Origin: Cupriavidus sp. P-10
GTDB taxonomy: Bacteria > Pseudomonadota > Gammaproteobacteria > Burkholderiales > Burkholderiaceae
Direction of reading: 5' to 3'
Length of the DNA: 64,000 nt
NCBI RefSeq assembly: GCF_003402535.2
Contig: NZ_AP025170.1
Location: 1,488,001-1,552,000, forward strand
The position numbers and the translations under genes were made by a program. The notes under the pieces were generated by a model. That model saw only the letters and a program-made list of their open reading frames with translations, searched no databases and was not told the DNA's origin. Shown piece by piece: positions 17,854-25,977 of the stretch. Numbering within the stretch: position 1 is the first letter of the stretch; every line of letters starts with the position of its first letter.

Positions 17854-18351
17854 TCAGTCCTCTCCCCGGACCATGGTGAAGAACTCCACGCGCGTCTGCG
17901 CGGCGACGGCGGCCTGCTGCGCCGTGCGCGCGGCATGGGCGTCGGCCAGCGGCGCCAGCACGGCGTCGTGCACGCGCCGGTGCCACGCCGGGCGCTGCAG
18001 CAGCGCATCCAGCACCGCGGCATGCTGCGCGTGCTGTGTGCTGCGGCCTTGTACATAGGCAACACCCACGGTGCCGCCGGCATCGCCGTCTTCCAGCACG
18101 ACCGCGCAGCGCGTGACCGTGATCTCGCCGAGGTTGAACTGCGCGCCGGTGCCGCCGGCACGCGCCCGCACCATCGCCATGCCGGACTCCGGCTTGCGCA
18201 GCAGGCGCCACGCGGGCAGGGCCGCTGACTGGCCCAGTCGCGCGTAGGCCGCATCGAGCGCCTCGGTTGGCGCCATCGCCAGGATTCGCAGCCAGGCAGC
18301 GCGGGCCGCGTTCGCATCGGTCGTTGCCGGACCGGCGTTTTCGCTTTGCAT
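17854..18351 (-). CDS. phnG: PhnG, core subunit of C-P lyase
   Basis: A protein of about 165 residues, first gene of the phnGHIJKLM operon. PhnG-like sequence covers the whole chain (WLRILAMAPTEALDAAY, FNLGEITVTRCAVVLEDG, VGVAYVQGRS). Three in-frame start codons lie together (GTG 18357, ATG 18354, ATG 18351). The last is chosen because it sits about 5 bp behind the GGGG ribosome site, but the others would only add one or two residues. The upstream region holds a HutC-type operator and a Pho-box-like sequence. Confidence 0.93.
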   Translation of the reverse strand: MQSENAGPATTDANAARAAWLRILAMAPTEALDAAYARLGQSAALPAWRLLRKPESGMAMVRARAGGTGAQFNLGEITVTRCAVVLEDGDAGGTVGVAYVQGRSTQHAQHAAVLDALLQRPAWHRRVHDAVLAPLADAHAARTAQQAAVAAQTRVEFFTMVRGED

Positions 18352-18359
18352 CATCACCC

Positions 18360-18380
18360 CTATACGTCTATACGTTTAGA
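18360..18380. promoter_or_regulatory. Putative PhnF (GntR/HutC-type) operator before phnG
   Basis: The 8-mer GTCTATAC at 18366-18373 fits the HutC-subfamily consensus GTMTAKAC exactly. The surrounding sequence holds a tandem CTATACGT/CTATACGT pair (from 18360 and from 18368) and an imperfect further copy (GTTTAGAT). It lies 15-22 bp upstream of the phnG start, where a repressor would block transcription or initiation. phnF, a HutC-type regulator, is divergently encoded next to it. Confidence 0.55.
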
Positions 18381-18419
18381 TGTCACAACGTGAACACGCC
18401 GCTACTAGACCACAGGCAG

Positions 18420-18437
18420 ATGAACGTTTCGTGACGG
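18420..18437 (-). promoter_or_regulatory. Pho-box-like sequence upstream of phnG
   Basis: Read on the minus strand the sequence is CCGTCAC-GAAA-CGTTCAT: two 7-mers separated by 4 bp. It matches the two halves of the E. coli Pho box (CTGTCAT repeated) at 11 of 14 positions when CTGTCAC is allowed for one half. It lies about 70-86 bp before the phnG start, a fitting place for PhoB activation under phosphate limitation. No phoB gene is in the window. Confidence 0.4.
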
Positions 18438-18527
18438 TGTGCGGCACTAGTCGGGCAACACGCCATGCCGGCATAACTCGGGCACAATCGCATGGCACCA
18501 ATGAACGCTTGATGACAAGAGGGCAGG

Positions 18528-19262
18528 ATGTCTGATCGGGAAGTAGAACGGGGTTCCGGCGTGGCAGTCTGGCGCCAGATCGGCGAGGCGCTGGCGGACG
18601 ACATCCGCAACAAGCTGTACCAGCCCGGTGAGCAACTGCCGCCGGAGCCGGAGCTGGCGACACGCTTCGCCGTGAACCGGCACACCATCCGGCGCGCCAT
18701 GGGCGAGCTGGAACTGAGCGGGCTGGTGCGCATCGAGCAGGGGCGCGGCACTTTCGTGCAGGAGCATGCGATCGACTACGCGATCGGGCGGCGCACGCGC
18801 TTTTCGCGGAACCTGGCCGCGCAGGGGATGCGCGGGCATACCGAGATCATCGGCTGCCAGGAACTGCGCGCACCGGAGATCGCACGCCACCTGGGGCTGG
18901 CGCGCACGGCGCCGGTCTTGCACGTGCAGATGCGCGGGCAGGCCGAGGCCCGCACCATCGACGTTGCCGAGCACTATTTCGATCCGAAGCGCTTCCCGGG
19001 CCTCGACGAGGTGCTGCGCGCGCAGCAATCGGTGTCGCGCGCGCTCGCGCACTTCGGCATCGCGGACTACACGCGCAAGTGGTCGCGCATTACCGCCGCC
19101 ATGCCCAGCGCTCCGGTGGCACGGCTGCTGAACCAGCCCAAGACTCGCCCGGTGCTGCAGGTGGAGGCGCTCAACGTCGATATCGACGGCGCGCCGGTGC
19201 AGTACAGCGTGACACGCTTCGCCGGCGACTGGGTCCAGCTGACGGTTTCCGACAGCGACTGA
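18528..19262 (+). CDS. phnF: PhnF, GntR-family (HutC subfamily) phosphonate regulator
   Basis: A protein of 244 residues. The N-terminal GntR winged helix (VWRQIGEALADDIRNKLYQP, LPPEPELATRFAVNRHTIRR) is followed by a UTRA ligand domain (residues 90-240) as in HutC-type regulators. It is divergent from phnG and upstream of a second phn operon, the usual place of the PhnF repressor. HutC-type half-sites are found on both sides of the gene, which suggests it represses both operons and possibly itself. Confidence 0.93.
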   Translation: MSDREVERGSGVAVWRQIGEALADDIRNKLYQPGEQLPPEPELATRFAVNRHTIRRAMGELELSGLVRIEQGRGTFVQEHAIDYAIGRRTRFSRNLAAQGMRGHTEIIGCQELRAPEIARHLGLARTAPVLHVQMRGQAEARTIDVAEHYFDPKRFPGLDEVLRAQQSVSRALAHFGIADYTRKWSRITAAMPSAPVARLLNQPKTRPVLQVEALNVDIDGAPVQYSVTRFAGDWVQLTVSDSD

Positions 19263-19298
19263 GGCTGGACTGAGGCCGCACGGACGCTGCGCGCATTG

Positions 19299-19319
19299 GT
19301 CTAGACATCTGTCTGTCAT
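19299..19319. promoter_or_regulatory. Overlapping PhnF-type operator and Pho-box-like sequence before phnM2
   Basis: GTCTAGAC at 19299-19306 is a perfect match to the HutC consensus GTMTAKAC and is fully palindromic. Overlapping it, TAGACAT-CTGT-CTGTCAT at 19302-19319 has the 7-4-7 layout of a Pho box, with a perfect second half (CTGTCAT, 19313-19319) and 4 of 7 in the first. The pair sits 24-44 bp before the ATG of the second phnM, so repressor and activator would compete. Such closeness to the start implies a very short leader. Confidence 0.5.
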
Positions 19320-19342
19320 CTGCCGGCGCTAACGTGCTGACC

Positions 19343-20545
19343 ATGCATACGATCATTCCTACCCAAGCGCCGCAACTGAGCGGCATCACGGGGCGCCGCG
19401 TGCTTGGCGCAGCGGGCCTGGGCCCGGCCACGCTCGGCTGGCACGACGGCATCGTTGCCCCGCATCCGCCCGCATCCGGCCTGTGGCTTGACGCAGGCGA
19501 CCTGCTGGTGCTGCCCGGCATCGTCGATATCCACGGCGACGCGTTCGAGCGCGCGGTGATGCCGCGCCCGGGCGTCAGCTTCCCGTACGCGGGTGCGCTG
19601 CTCGACGTGGACCGCCAGTTGCTGGCCAACGGGATTACCACCGAGTTCCATGGCGTGACCCTGTCATGGGAAGGCGGGTTGCGCGGCGAAGCGTATGCGC
19701 TGCGCATGTTCGAAGCGCTCGCACAGGCAGCTCCCGTGCTTGGCGCCGGGCACAAGGTACACCTGCGCTTCGAGGCATTCCACCTCGCCGGCGTCGAAAC
19801 CGCGCTGGCCTGGATCGCCGAAGGCCGTGTCGGGCTGCTCGCCATCAACGACCACCTGCCGATGATGGCGCGCCGCATGGCGGACGAAGGCAAGTTGCGG
19901 CAATACGCCGAACGCGCCGAGTGTGACGTCGAGACCTTCCGCCGGCGGCTGCGCGCAGCCAGCGCCAATGCGCAGGAAGTGCCGGAGGCGATGGCTCGCC
20001 TTATCGCCGCGGCGCGCGCGGCCGGGCTGCCGGTCGCGTCGCATGACGACCCGGACGTGGCCACGCGCCAGCACTATCACCGCCGTGGCTGCCGCATTGC
20101 CGAGTTTCCGCTGACCATCGACGCTGCCACGCTGGCGCGCCAGCTCGGCGACGACATCGTGTTTGGCGCGCCCAACGTGGTGCGCGGCACCAGCCACACC
20201 GGCGCGCCCAACGCGACCGAGATGGTGGCCGCCGGCCTGTGCACGGTGCTTGCCTCCGACTACTACTACCCGGCGCCGCTGCAAGCCGCGCTGCGCCTGG
20301 CGCAACTGGGCATGCTCGACCTGCAGGGTGCGTGGCAACTGGTGTCGCGCAATCCCGCGCGCGCCGCCGGACTGCGCGATCGTGGCATGCTGGCCGCGGG
20401 CCTGCGGGCCGATGCGATCCTGGTCGATGACCGCCAGCCGGGCGCGCCGCGCGTCTGCGCCACTATCGTCAATGGCGAGCTGAAGCATGCGGCGGCGATG
20501 CCACTGCTGGTCGATCTTGCCGACGCCGGTACACTGGCGGCATGA
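19343..20545 (+). CDS. phnM: Second PhnM-type diphosphatase (copy 2)
   Basis: A protein of 400 residues of the PhnM family of amidohydrolases: metal motif DIHGDA after LVLPGIV, then LPVASHDDPD, FGAPNVVRGTSHTG and LASDYYYPAP. It lacks the MDHSPGQ segment of copy 1 and has AINDHLPMMA instead, so the two are distant paralogues. Expected activity is hydrolysis of ribose 1-phosphonate 5-triphosphate, but a different triphosphate substrate is possible. A GTG at 19334 could add three residues. Its stop overlaps the start of the next gene by 4 bp, placing it first in a phnM-DUF1045-phnN operon behind phnF. Confidence 0.88.
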   Translation: MHTIIPTQAPQLSGITGRRVLGAAGLGPATLGWHDGIVAPHPPASGLWLDAGDLLVLPGIVDIHGDAFERAVMPRPGVSFPYAGALLDVDRQLLANGITTEFHGVTLSWEGGLRGEAYALRMFEALAQAAPVLGAGHKVHLRFEAFHLAGVETALAWIAEGRVGLLAINDHLPMMARRMADEGKLRQYAERAECDVETFRRRLRAASANAQEVPEAMARLIAAARAAGLPVASHDDPDVATRQHYHRRGCRIAEFPLTIDAATLARQLGDDIVFGAPNVVRGTSHTGAPNATEMVAAGLCTVLASDYYYPAPLQAALRLAQLGMLDLQGAWQLVSRNPARAAGLRDRGMLAAGLRADAILVDDRQPGAPRVCATIVNGELKHAAAMPLLVDLADAGTLAA

Positions 20546-21264
20546 CCATGCATGCACACCGTTACGCGATATACCTGGCGCCGGCTGAGCCGTTTCGTAC
20601 CTTCGGCAACCAGTGGCTTGGCCGCGATGCCGATACGGGCGCGGCTCCGCTGGTGCCTGCCGCATTCACTGCGCCGCCTCCGGAGTGGGTGCGGGCGCCG
20701 GCCCACTACGGCCTCCATGCCACGCTGAAGCCACCATTCCGGCTTGCCGACGGCATCGACGCCACGCAGCTCGACGCCGCAGCCCGCGCTTTCGCGCGCG
20801 GCCGCGAAGCGTTCGACGCGCCGTTGGCGCTGCACTCGCTGCGTGGCTTTGTCGCATGGTGCCTGGCCGAAGCTTCCTCGCCGATGCAGGCGCTGGCCGA
20901 TGACAGTGTGCTGGCATTCGAGCGCTTCCGGGCGCCGCCCGGCGCGGCGGAACTGGCACGGCGCAAGCCGGAACAGCTGAACGAGGCGCAACGCCGGATG
21001 CTCGATGCGTGGGGCTATCCGTACGTGTTCGAGACCTTTGTCTTTCATATCACGCTGACCGGCATGCTTGATGCCGCCAGCGAGGCCGCTGCACTGGCAC
21101 GCCTGTCCGCTGTGGTGGGCAAGCTGCCGGAAGTGCCGCTGCATGTCGACGGCATCAGCGTGTTCGTGCAGCCGCAGGCTGGCGATGACTTTATCGTCGG
21201 GCGCCACTATGGCTTCGATGGCAGCATCAACGATGGCGCCGGTGCGGCGTACCTGGACGCATGA
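20542..21264 (+). CDS. DUF1045 2H-phosphoesterase of the phosphonate operon
   Basis: A protein of 240 residues with the two HxT motifs of the 2H phosphoesterase superfamily: His59-Ala-Thr61 in HYGLHATLKPPF and His169-Ile-Thr171 in FVFHITLTGML. Members act on 2',3'- or 1,2-cyclic phosphates. In C-P lyase operons this DUF1045 family often replaces phnP. E. coli PhnP opens the 5-phosphoribosyl 1,2-cyclic phosphate made by PhnJ, and no metallo-beta-lactamase PhnP is present in this window. The gene overlaps phnM2 and phnN by 4 bp each, so the three are coupled. Function is inferred from motif and context. Confidence 0.88.
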   Translation: MTMHAHRYAIYLAPAEPFRTFGNQWLGRDADTGAAPLVPAAFTAPPPEWVRAPAHYGLHATLKPPFRLADGIDATQLDAAARAFARGREAFDAPLALHSLRGFVAWCLAEASSPMQALADDSVLAFERFRAPPGAAELARRKPEQLNEAQRRMLDAWGYPYVFETFVFHITLTGMLDAASEAAALARLSAVVGKLPEVPLHVDGISVFVQPQAGDDFIVGRHYGFDGSINDGAGAAYLDA

Positions 21265-21836
21265 GTACGCGAATCAAAACTGACGGCAGTGGCCTGTTTT
21301 ACGTGATGGGGCCGTCCGGCAGCGGCAAGGATTCGCTGCTGCGCGCGTTGCGCGAGCGGTTGGGGCCTGATGATCGCGTCGTGGTGGCGCATCGCTATAT
21401 CACGCGGGAGGCAGATGCCAACGAAGCGTCGGTGGCACTTAGTCCTGATGAGTTTCAGCGCCGGCGGGCGCTTGGGTGCCTGGCGCTGAACTGGCACAGC
21501 CATGGGTTGCATTACGGGATTGGGGTCGAGATCGAGCAGTGGCTGGCTGCGGGACTGACGGTGATCGTCAACGGCTCGCGGGAGTATCTGCCGCAGGCGG
21601 TGGCGCGCTATCCCAAACTTTGCGCTATCCATGTGCGGGTCAAGCCGGAGGTGCTGGCTGCGCGCCTGCGTCAGCGCGGGCGTGAGTCAGAGGAGGCCAT
21701 CGCACGGCGGCTTGTGCGGGCCGGGCAGGCGTTTGATGTTCCTGATGGATGTTTGTTGGTAGAGATTGATAACAGTGGGGCGTTGCGGGCGTCGGCGGAT
21801 GATTTGGCGCGGGTGGTGGGGGTGGGAGGGGATTAG
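21261..21836 (+). CDS. phnN: PhnN, ribose 1,5-bisphosphate phosphokinase
   Basis: A protein of 191 residues with a guanylate-kinase-like fold: Walker A GPSGSGKDSLL at residues 17-27, the YITREA motif, and a C-terminal CLLVEIDNSG strand. PhnN phosphorylates ribose 1,5-bisphosphate to PRPP, the last step that returns the ribose of the C-P lyase route to nucleotide metabolism. It is the third gene of the phnM2 operon, overlapping the phosphoesterase by 4 bp. The 3' end lies 29 bp before the large inverted repeat element. Confidence 0.93.
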   Translation: MSTRIKTDGSGLFYVMGPSGSGKDSLLRALRERLGPDDRVVVAHRYITREADANEASVALSPDEFQRRRALGCLALNWHSHGLHYGIGVEIEQWLAAGLTVIVNGSREYLPQAVARYPKLCAIHVRVKPEVLAARLRQRGRESEEAIARRLVRAGQAFDVPDGCLLVEIDNSGALRASADDLARVVGVGGD

Positions 21837-21864
21837 CTCGGTCCTGCCACTGTGGCTCAAGGTT

Positions 21865-22608
21865 GTGACATGCTGTCGGGCTTTGAAGCGCCGGGGTCGC
21901 TGCTGGTGACATGCTGTCGGCCTTTGAAGCGCCGTGATCGCTGCTGGTGACATGCTGTCGGCCTTTGAACCGCCTGGTTCCGCCCTGCTGGGCGGGTCAC
22001 TTTTTGGCCGAGCGCCAAAAAGTAACCAAAAAGCGCGTCGCCTGAGCGGCTGGCTATCAATTTGGCGGCGTGGGTGGTTCGGGCGGTGGTGATTTCCGTT
22101 TAGCTTGGGTGCCCGTTCGAACCTGCTAACGCTATGTGAGTTAGGGATCGTGCCTGCGTTAACCGGCTCTTGAACAATCCCCATGCCGGGCGTAGGCCGC
22201 CTGCTGCATGCGATATTGGTGGGACGCCTTCGGCTGCGCTACGCGCGGGCCCTAACGTGGCAGAGCGGCCGATCTCTCTCTGGTCATTGCCGTCGCCGCC
22301 TAGCGAGCGAAGCGATGCGTTCGTGCCAGGGCACCTCATCCGCGAGACTGAGCCGCGCGCAGCGCAGCCGTAGGCGATGATGCGATACCGCAGGCAGCAG
22401 GCGGCCTACACCCGTCCTGGGGATTGTTCAAAAGTGGGTATTCGCCAGGCACCGACATTCACTCACCTGGCGTAGCAGGCTGGCACCGCGACCGCCCAGG
22501 AGGGCGGAACCGGGCGGTTCAAAGGCCGACAGCATGTCACCAGCAGCGATAACGGCGCTTCAAAACCCCCAGCAGCGACCCCGGCGCTTCAAAACCCGAC
22601 AGCATGTC
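21865..22608. mobile_element. 740-bp mirror-symmetrical repeat element (MITE-like), gene-free
   Basis: On the left, a 41-bp unit starting GTGACATGCTGTCGG and centred on CTTTGAAGCGCC occurs at 21865-21905 and 21906-21946, with a third variant from 21947 that ends in GAACCGCC. The same units occur on the right in opposite orientation and mirrored order: variant unit at about 22490-22540, a shortened unit at 22541-22569, and a full unit to 22608. Inside lies a second inverted pair, about 22171-22214 against 22386-22430, 40 bp with few mismatches. No convincing gene is inside. It separates convergent phnN and the acetyltransferase gene, and resembles a non-autonomous transposable element or multi-copy chromosomal repeat. 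Confidence 0.7.
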
Positions 22609-22629
22609 ACCAACATCCACAGCCGCGCC

Positions 22630-23115
22630 TCAAAGCCCAACACTAAAACTAACGCCATGCTCAATAAACCCAAGCCCCCGATAAAACCGATGCGCCTGTA
22701 ACCGCCGCGCATTGGACGAAAGCGCCAGCTTCCCAGCCCCAGCCTCACGCGCCAGCCGCATAGCCTGCTGCATCATCGCCTTGCCAACTCCCATGCCACG
22801 CGCGTGCGGCGCGACCACCACGGCCTCGACAATCGCCTCTGGCCGCCCGTCATGAACGATCACAGGAAACACCAGCAAACAAAACGTGCCAAGTGGAATC
22901 TCGTCAGCATCCACCATCATGTAGCAGCGATAGTCCGGATAGCGCCGCATGGTCGCATAGCGCTCACGCATCGTCGCCAGAGACAACGGCGGCTCGCCAT
23001 CCATTGAGGCAAGCAGTGCGGAAAGGTGCCGCAACTCCGCATCGGACCCCCGCACCTCGCGCAAGGCAAGGGCAGGAGCAGCGGAACAGTCCTCGGAGCG
23101 GGAACGCATCAGCAT
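22630..23115 (-). CDS. GNAT acetyltransferase, PhnO-like
   Basis: A protein of 161 residues of the GNAT fold. The acetyl-CoA motif is visible as VVVAPHARGMGVGKAMMQQA, followed by LALSSNARRLQAHRFYRGLG, which resembles the equivalent block of E. coli PhnO (aminoalkylphosphonate N-acetyltransferase) as I recall it. PhnO acetylates aminomethyl- or aminoethylphosphonates before C-P cleavage. The ATG at 23113-23115, 4 bp after the phnE stop, makes it the fourth gene of phnCDE, which supports the role. The stop codon lies inside a partial copy of the neighbouring repeat (CTTTGAGGCG). General GNAT identity is sure, substrate less so. Confidence 0.8.
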   Translation of the reverse strand: MLMRSRSEDCSAAPALALREVRGSDAELRHLSALLASMDGEPPLSLATMRERYATMRRYPDYRCYMMVDADEIPLGTFCLLVFPVIVHDGRPEAIVEAVVVAPHARGMGVGKAMMQQAMRLAREAGAGKLALSSNARRLQAHRFYRGLGFIEHGVSFSVGL

Positions 23116-23119
23116 AGGA

Positions 23120-23932
23120 TTACACCAGCACCTTGCGGATCTGCGCAGAAATAATATCGATGGCCGACACAAACAGGATGATGATGATCATCACCGCGCA
23201 GGTCTGCCCATACTGGAAGCTGCGGATGATTTCCCAAAGCACGGTGCCGATGCCGCCGGCGCCGACAATGCCCACCACCGAAGCCGACCGTACATTCGAC
23301 TCGAAGCGATACAGCGCAAACGACAGCCACAGCGGCAACACCTGCGGAATCACACCGTAGACGATCTCTTCGATCGGACCGGCGCCGGTGGCGCGCACGC
23401 CTTCGACCGGCCGCGGGTCGATCGCCTCGACCGCTTCGGCAAAGAGCTTGGCCAGCACGCCCGTGGTGTGGATCCAGATCGCCAGCACACCAGCGAACGG
23501 CCCCAGGCCGACGGCGACGATAAACAGCATCGCGAACACCATCTCGTTGATGGCGCGGCAAGCGTCCATGATGCGGCGCGCCGGCTGGTAGACCCACACC
23601 GGCACAATATTGGCCGAGCACAGCAGGCCCAGCGGCACCGCCAGCGCGACCGCCATGGCCGTGCCCCACAAGGCGATCTGGACAGTAACCAGCATCTCGT
23701 CCAGGTAGTGGCGCCAGTCGCGGAAGTCGGGCGGGAAGAAATCGGCGGCGAATTTCGCCATGTTGTCGGAATCGCGCAGCAGGTCCATCGGGCGCATGTC
23801 GGCGCCTTGCCAGGACAGCGCAAGCAAGGCCAGCACGACCGCCCAGGTCAGCATCATGGCAAGGGACGTGCGCGGCGGCCGGACAGGATTTTGACGCGAG
23901 GGGGGCAGGCCGGGCGTGGCGGTGGCGGTCAT
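23120..23932 (-). CDS. phnE: PhnE, phosphonate ABC transporter permease
   Basis: A protein of 270 residues with about six transmembrane helices and the inner-membrane permease loop [20 protein letters not shown]. The C-terminal part [15 protein letters not shown] ([20 protein letters not shown]) is typical of PhnE. It forms the channel for phosphonates with PhnC and PhnD. The ATG at 23930-23932 is taken because the hydrophobic N-terminus starts soon after it. A 74-bp spacer separates it from phnD. Confidence 0.93.
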   Translation of the reverse strand: MTATATPGLPPSRQNPVRPPRTSLAMMLTWAVVLALLALSWQGADMRPMDLLRDSDNMAKFAADFFPPDFRDWRHYLDEMLVTVQIALWGTAMAVALAVPLGLLCSANIVPVWVYQPARRIMDACRAINEMVFAMLFIVAVGLGPFAGVLAIWIHTTGVLAKLFAEAVEAIDPRPVEGVRATGAGPIEEIVYGVIPQVLPLWLSFALYRFESNVRSASVVGIVGAGGIGTVLWEIIRSFQYGQTCAVMIIIILFVSAIDIISAQIRKVLV

Positions 23933-24006
23933 GGGCAATCCGGTTTGAAGCATGTGAGGAAGTAGCGGCCTTGGGTCGGCAACAAGCCGGCCCAAGGCAA
24001 AACAGC

Positions 24007-24996
24007 TTATTGCGCGCTGGTCGCGGCAGCGGCCTTGTCCAGCTCGGCCAGGCGGCGCGAGACGTCGGCGAGGCGCTTGTCCTTGTCGGCGGCGGCCAGC
24101 GTGGTGTCGGTCTCGATCTTGGCCTTCTCGCGCGCCAGTTCGATCTGGCGGATCGGCACCAGCTGCGCGTCGCTGGAGGTGCGGAAGCCCTGGTAGGTCA
24201 GCGTGGCCAGCACCTGCTTTTCGCGCGCGGCGTCGGTACCTTTGCCATAGTTGACGAAGAAGGTCTGGATCTTCTTCTTCAGCTCGGGCGACAGGTCCTT
24301 GCGGTAGACCATCGGATCGGCCGGGATCAGCGGCGACTTCCACAGCACGCGTACCTGGTCATAGGGATTCTTGCCCGTGTTGATGCGGTAGCGCTCCATG
24401 TTCTCGGTGTTGTTCACCGCCACGTCAACTTGCTTGTTCAGCACCGACAGCAGGTTGGCTTCGTGGTTGCCGATGCGCACCGCCTTGAACAGCGTTTTCG
24501 GCTCGACCTTGTTGGCGGTCCACAGGTAGAAGCCCGGCACCGCGGTACCGGAGGTAGAGTTGGGATCGCCGGCGCCGTAGCTCAGCTCCTTGCCGCGCTT
24601 GATCACGTCCTCGACGCTCTTGATGTCGCTGTCTTTGTTGACGATCAGCAGCGACCAGTAGCCCGGGTTGCCGTCCTTGTCGATCACCGAGGCGAACACT
24701 TCGCCGTTGGCGCGGTCCACCGCTTCCATCGCGGACTTGTTGCCGAACCAGGCGATCTGGACCTTGTTGAAGCGCATGCCTTCGATGATGCCGGCATAGT
24801 CCGAGGCGAAGAACGGCTTGACCGTCACGCCCAGCGTCTTGCTGAGATCGTCGATCAGCGGCTGCCAGGCGCTTTTCAGGTTCGAGGACGATTCCGTCGA
24901 GATAAAGCCGATGCTCAGGCTCTTGGCGTCCTGGGCGAAGGCGGGCAGGGCGACCAGGCCAGAAGCGACGACGGCGACAAAGGTTCTGCGAAGCAT
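24007..24996 (-). CDS. phnD: PhnD, phosphonate-binding periplasmic protein
   Basis: A protein of 329 residues with a Sec signal peptide ([21 protein letters not shown]). The PhnD-type binding fold includes the motifs [34 protein letters not shown] and [16 protein letters not shown]. It captures phosphonates for the PhnCE transporter. The C-terminus is a charged, probably coiled-coil helix (residues 285-325; rich in Lys, Glu and Ala), as in E. coli PhnD. Second gene of the phnCDE operon. Confidence 0.95.
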   Translation of the reverse strand: MLRRTFVAVVASGLVALPAFAQDAKSLSIGFISTESSSNLKSAWQPLIDDLSKTLGVTVKPFFASDYAGIIEGMRFNKVQIAWFGNKSAMEAVDRANGEVFASVIDKDGNPGYWSLLIVNKDSDIKSVEDVIKRGKELSYGAGDPNSTSGTAVPGFYLWTANKVEPKTLFKAVRIGNHEANLLSVLNKQVDVAVNNTENMERYRINTGKNPYDQVRVLWKSPLIPADPMVYRKDLSPELKKKIQTFFVNYGKGTDAAREKQVLATLTYQGFRTSSDAQLVPIRQIELAREKAKIETDTTLAAADKDKRLADVSRRLAELDKAAAATSAQ

Positions 24997-25051
24997 GGAT
25001 AACTCCGATTGGGAAGCTTGGGGGGAGAAGACTGCGTGGGCGGGGCGGCGC

Positions 25052-25900
25052 TCAGGCCGCCGCCAGGTTCATCGTGACCATCGCGGGCGCGGGCATTGCC
25101 GGGGCGGTTTCGTCCGCATCCGTTGCGGCATCGTGCAGCAGCTCGTCGGCCTCGGTGCCGTACAGGTCGCGCAGCATGGCCGGCGTCAGCGCCGCCGAGG
25201 GGCCGTCATAGACCACCTTGCCGTGGCGCAGCGCCACCACGCGCGGGCAGTAGCGCATGGCCACGTCCACCTGGTGCAGCGATACCACCACCGCCACCTT
25301 GCGCGTGCGGTTGATCTGCGTGAGCAGCGACATCACGCGGCGCGACGATTCCGGGTCGAGCGAGGCAATCGGCTCGTCGGCCAGGATCACGCGCGCGTTC
25401 TGCACCAGCGTGCGCGCGATGGCCGCGCGTTGCTGCTGGCCGCCCGACAGCGTCGAGGCGCGCTGAAACGCATAGTCGTCTATACCAACCTGGGCAAGCG
25501 CATCGAGGCCGGCGCGTAGTTCATCGGCCTTGAAGATACGGAACAGGCTGCGCCATTTGGGGATGCGGGCCAGCATGCCGACCAGCACATTGGTGATCAC
25601 CGGCAGCCGGCCCACCAGGTTGAACTGCTGGAAGACGAAGCCGATCTCGCCGCGCACCTGGCGCACGTTGCGGGCCAGGCGGCCATTGCGCTGCACCGGG
25701 CGGCCGTTGACCAGGATCTCGCCGGCATCGGCGGTGACGAAGCCGGCCATATGGCGCAGCAGCGTCGACTTGCCCGATCCCGAGGCACCCAGCAGTGCAA
25801 CCATTTCGCCGGGGGCAACGCGCAGCGTGACCTCGTCAAGCGCCTTGCGGTCCGCGCGGAACGATTTGGAGAGCCCGCGGACTTCAATTGTGTGGGTCAT
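25052..25900 (-). CDS. phnC: PhnC, phosphonate ABC transporter ATPase
   Basis: A protein of 282 residues with Walker A ([11 protein letters not shown]), the signature [15 protein letters not shown], Walker B ([15 protein letters not shown]) and switch histidine ([10 protein letters not shown]). The LFRIF segment and the [15 protein letters not shown] helix fit PhnC rather than a general amino-acid ATPase. A 30-residue acidic and Ala-rich tail is longer than in E. coli. It is first in phnCDE, with a Pho-box-like sequence about 47-64 bp upstream. Confidence 0.94.
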   Translation of the reverse strand: MTHTIEVRGLSKSFRADRKALDEVTLRVAPGEMVALLGASGSGKSTLLRHMAGFVTADAGEILVNGRPVQRNGRLARNVRQVRGEIGFVFQQFNLVGRLPVITNVLVGMLARIPKWRSLFRIFKADELRAGLDALAQVGIDDYAFQRASTLSGGQQQRAAIARTLVQNARVILADEPIASLDPESSRRVMSLLTQINRTRKVAVVVSLHQVDVAMRYCPRVVALRHGKVVYDGPSAALTPAMLRDLYGTEADELLHDAATDADETAPAMPAPAMVTMNLAAA

Positions 25901-25946
25901 GACGACTCCGTGGCTTGAATGACGTCACGGATTCTGGCGGGCGTAT

Positions 25947-25964
25947 ATGTCAGACAGATGAAGA
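25947..25964 (-). promoter_or_regulatory. Pho-box-like sequence upstream of phnC
   Basis: On the minus strand the sequence is TCTTCAT-CTGT-CTGACAT: two 7-mers with a 4-bp spacer, matching the Pho-box halves at 4 of 7 and 6 of 7. It lies 47-64 bp before the phnC start, inside the 77-bp spacer after the DUF1345 gene. This position would allow PhoB control of phosphonate uptake. It is weaker than a consensus box. Confidence 0.35.
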
Positions 25965-25977
25965 TGGACGTCCCGTG

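Noticed and set aside
21865..21996. A CRISPR-like array of 41-bp repeats
   Set aside because: The units are directly adjacent without spacers, mirrored on the right side, and no cas gene is near.
22085..22440. Short open frames inside the 740-bp repeat element
   Set aside because: They read across inverted repeats, lack ribosome sites, and show low-complexity Arg/Ala/Pro sequence.
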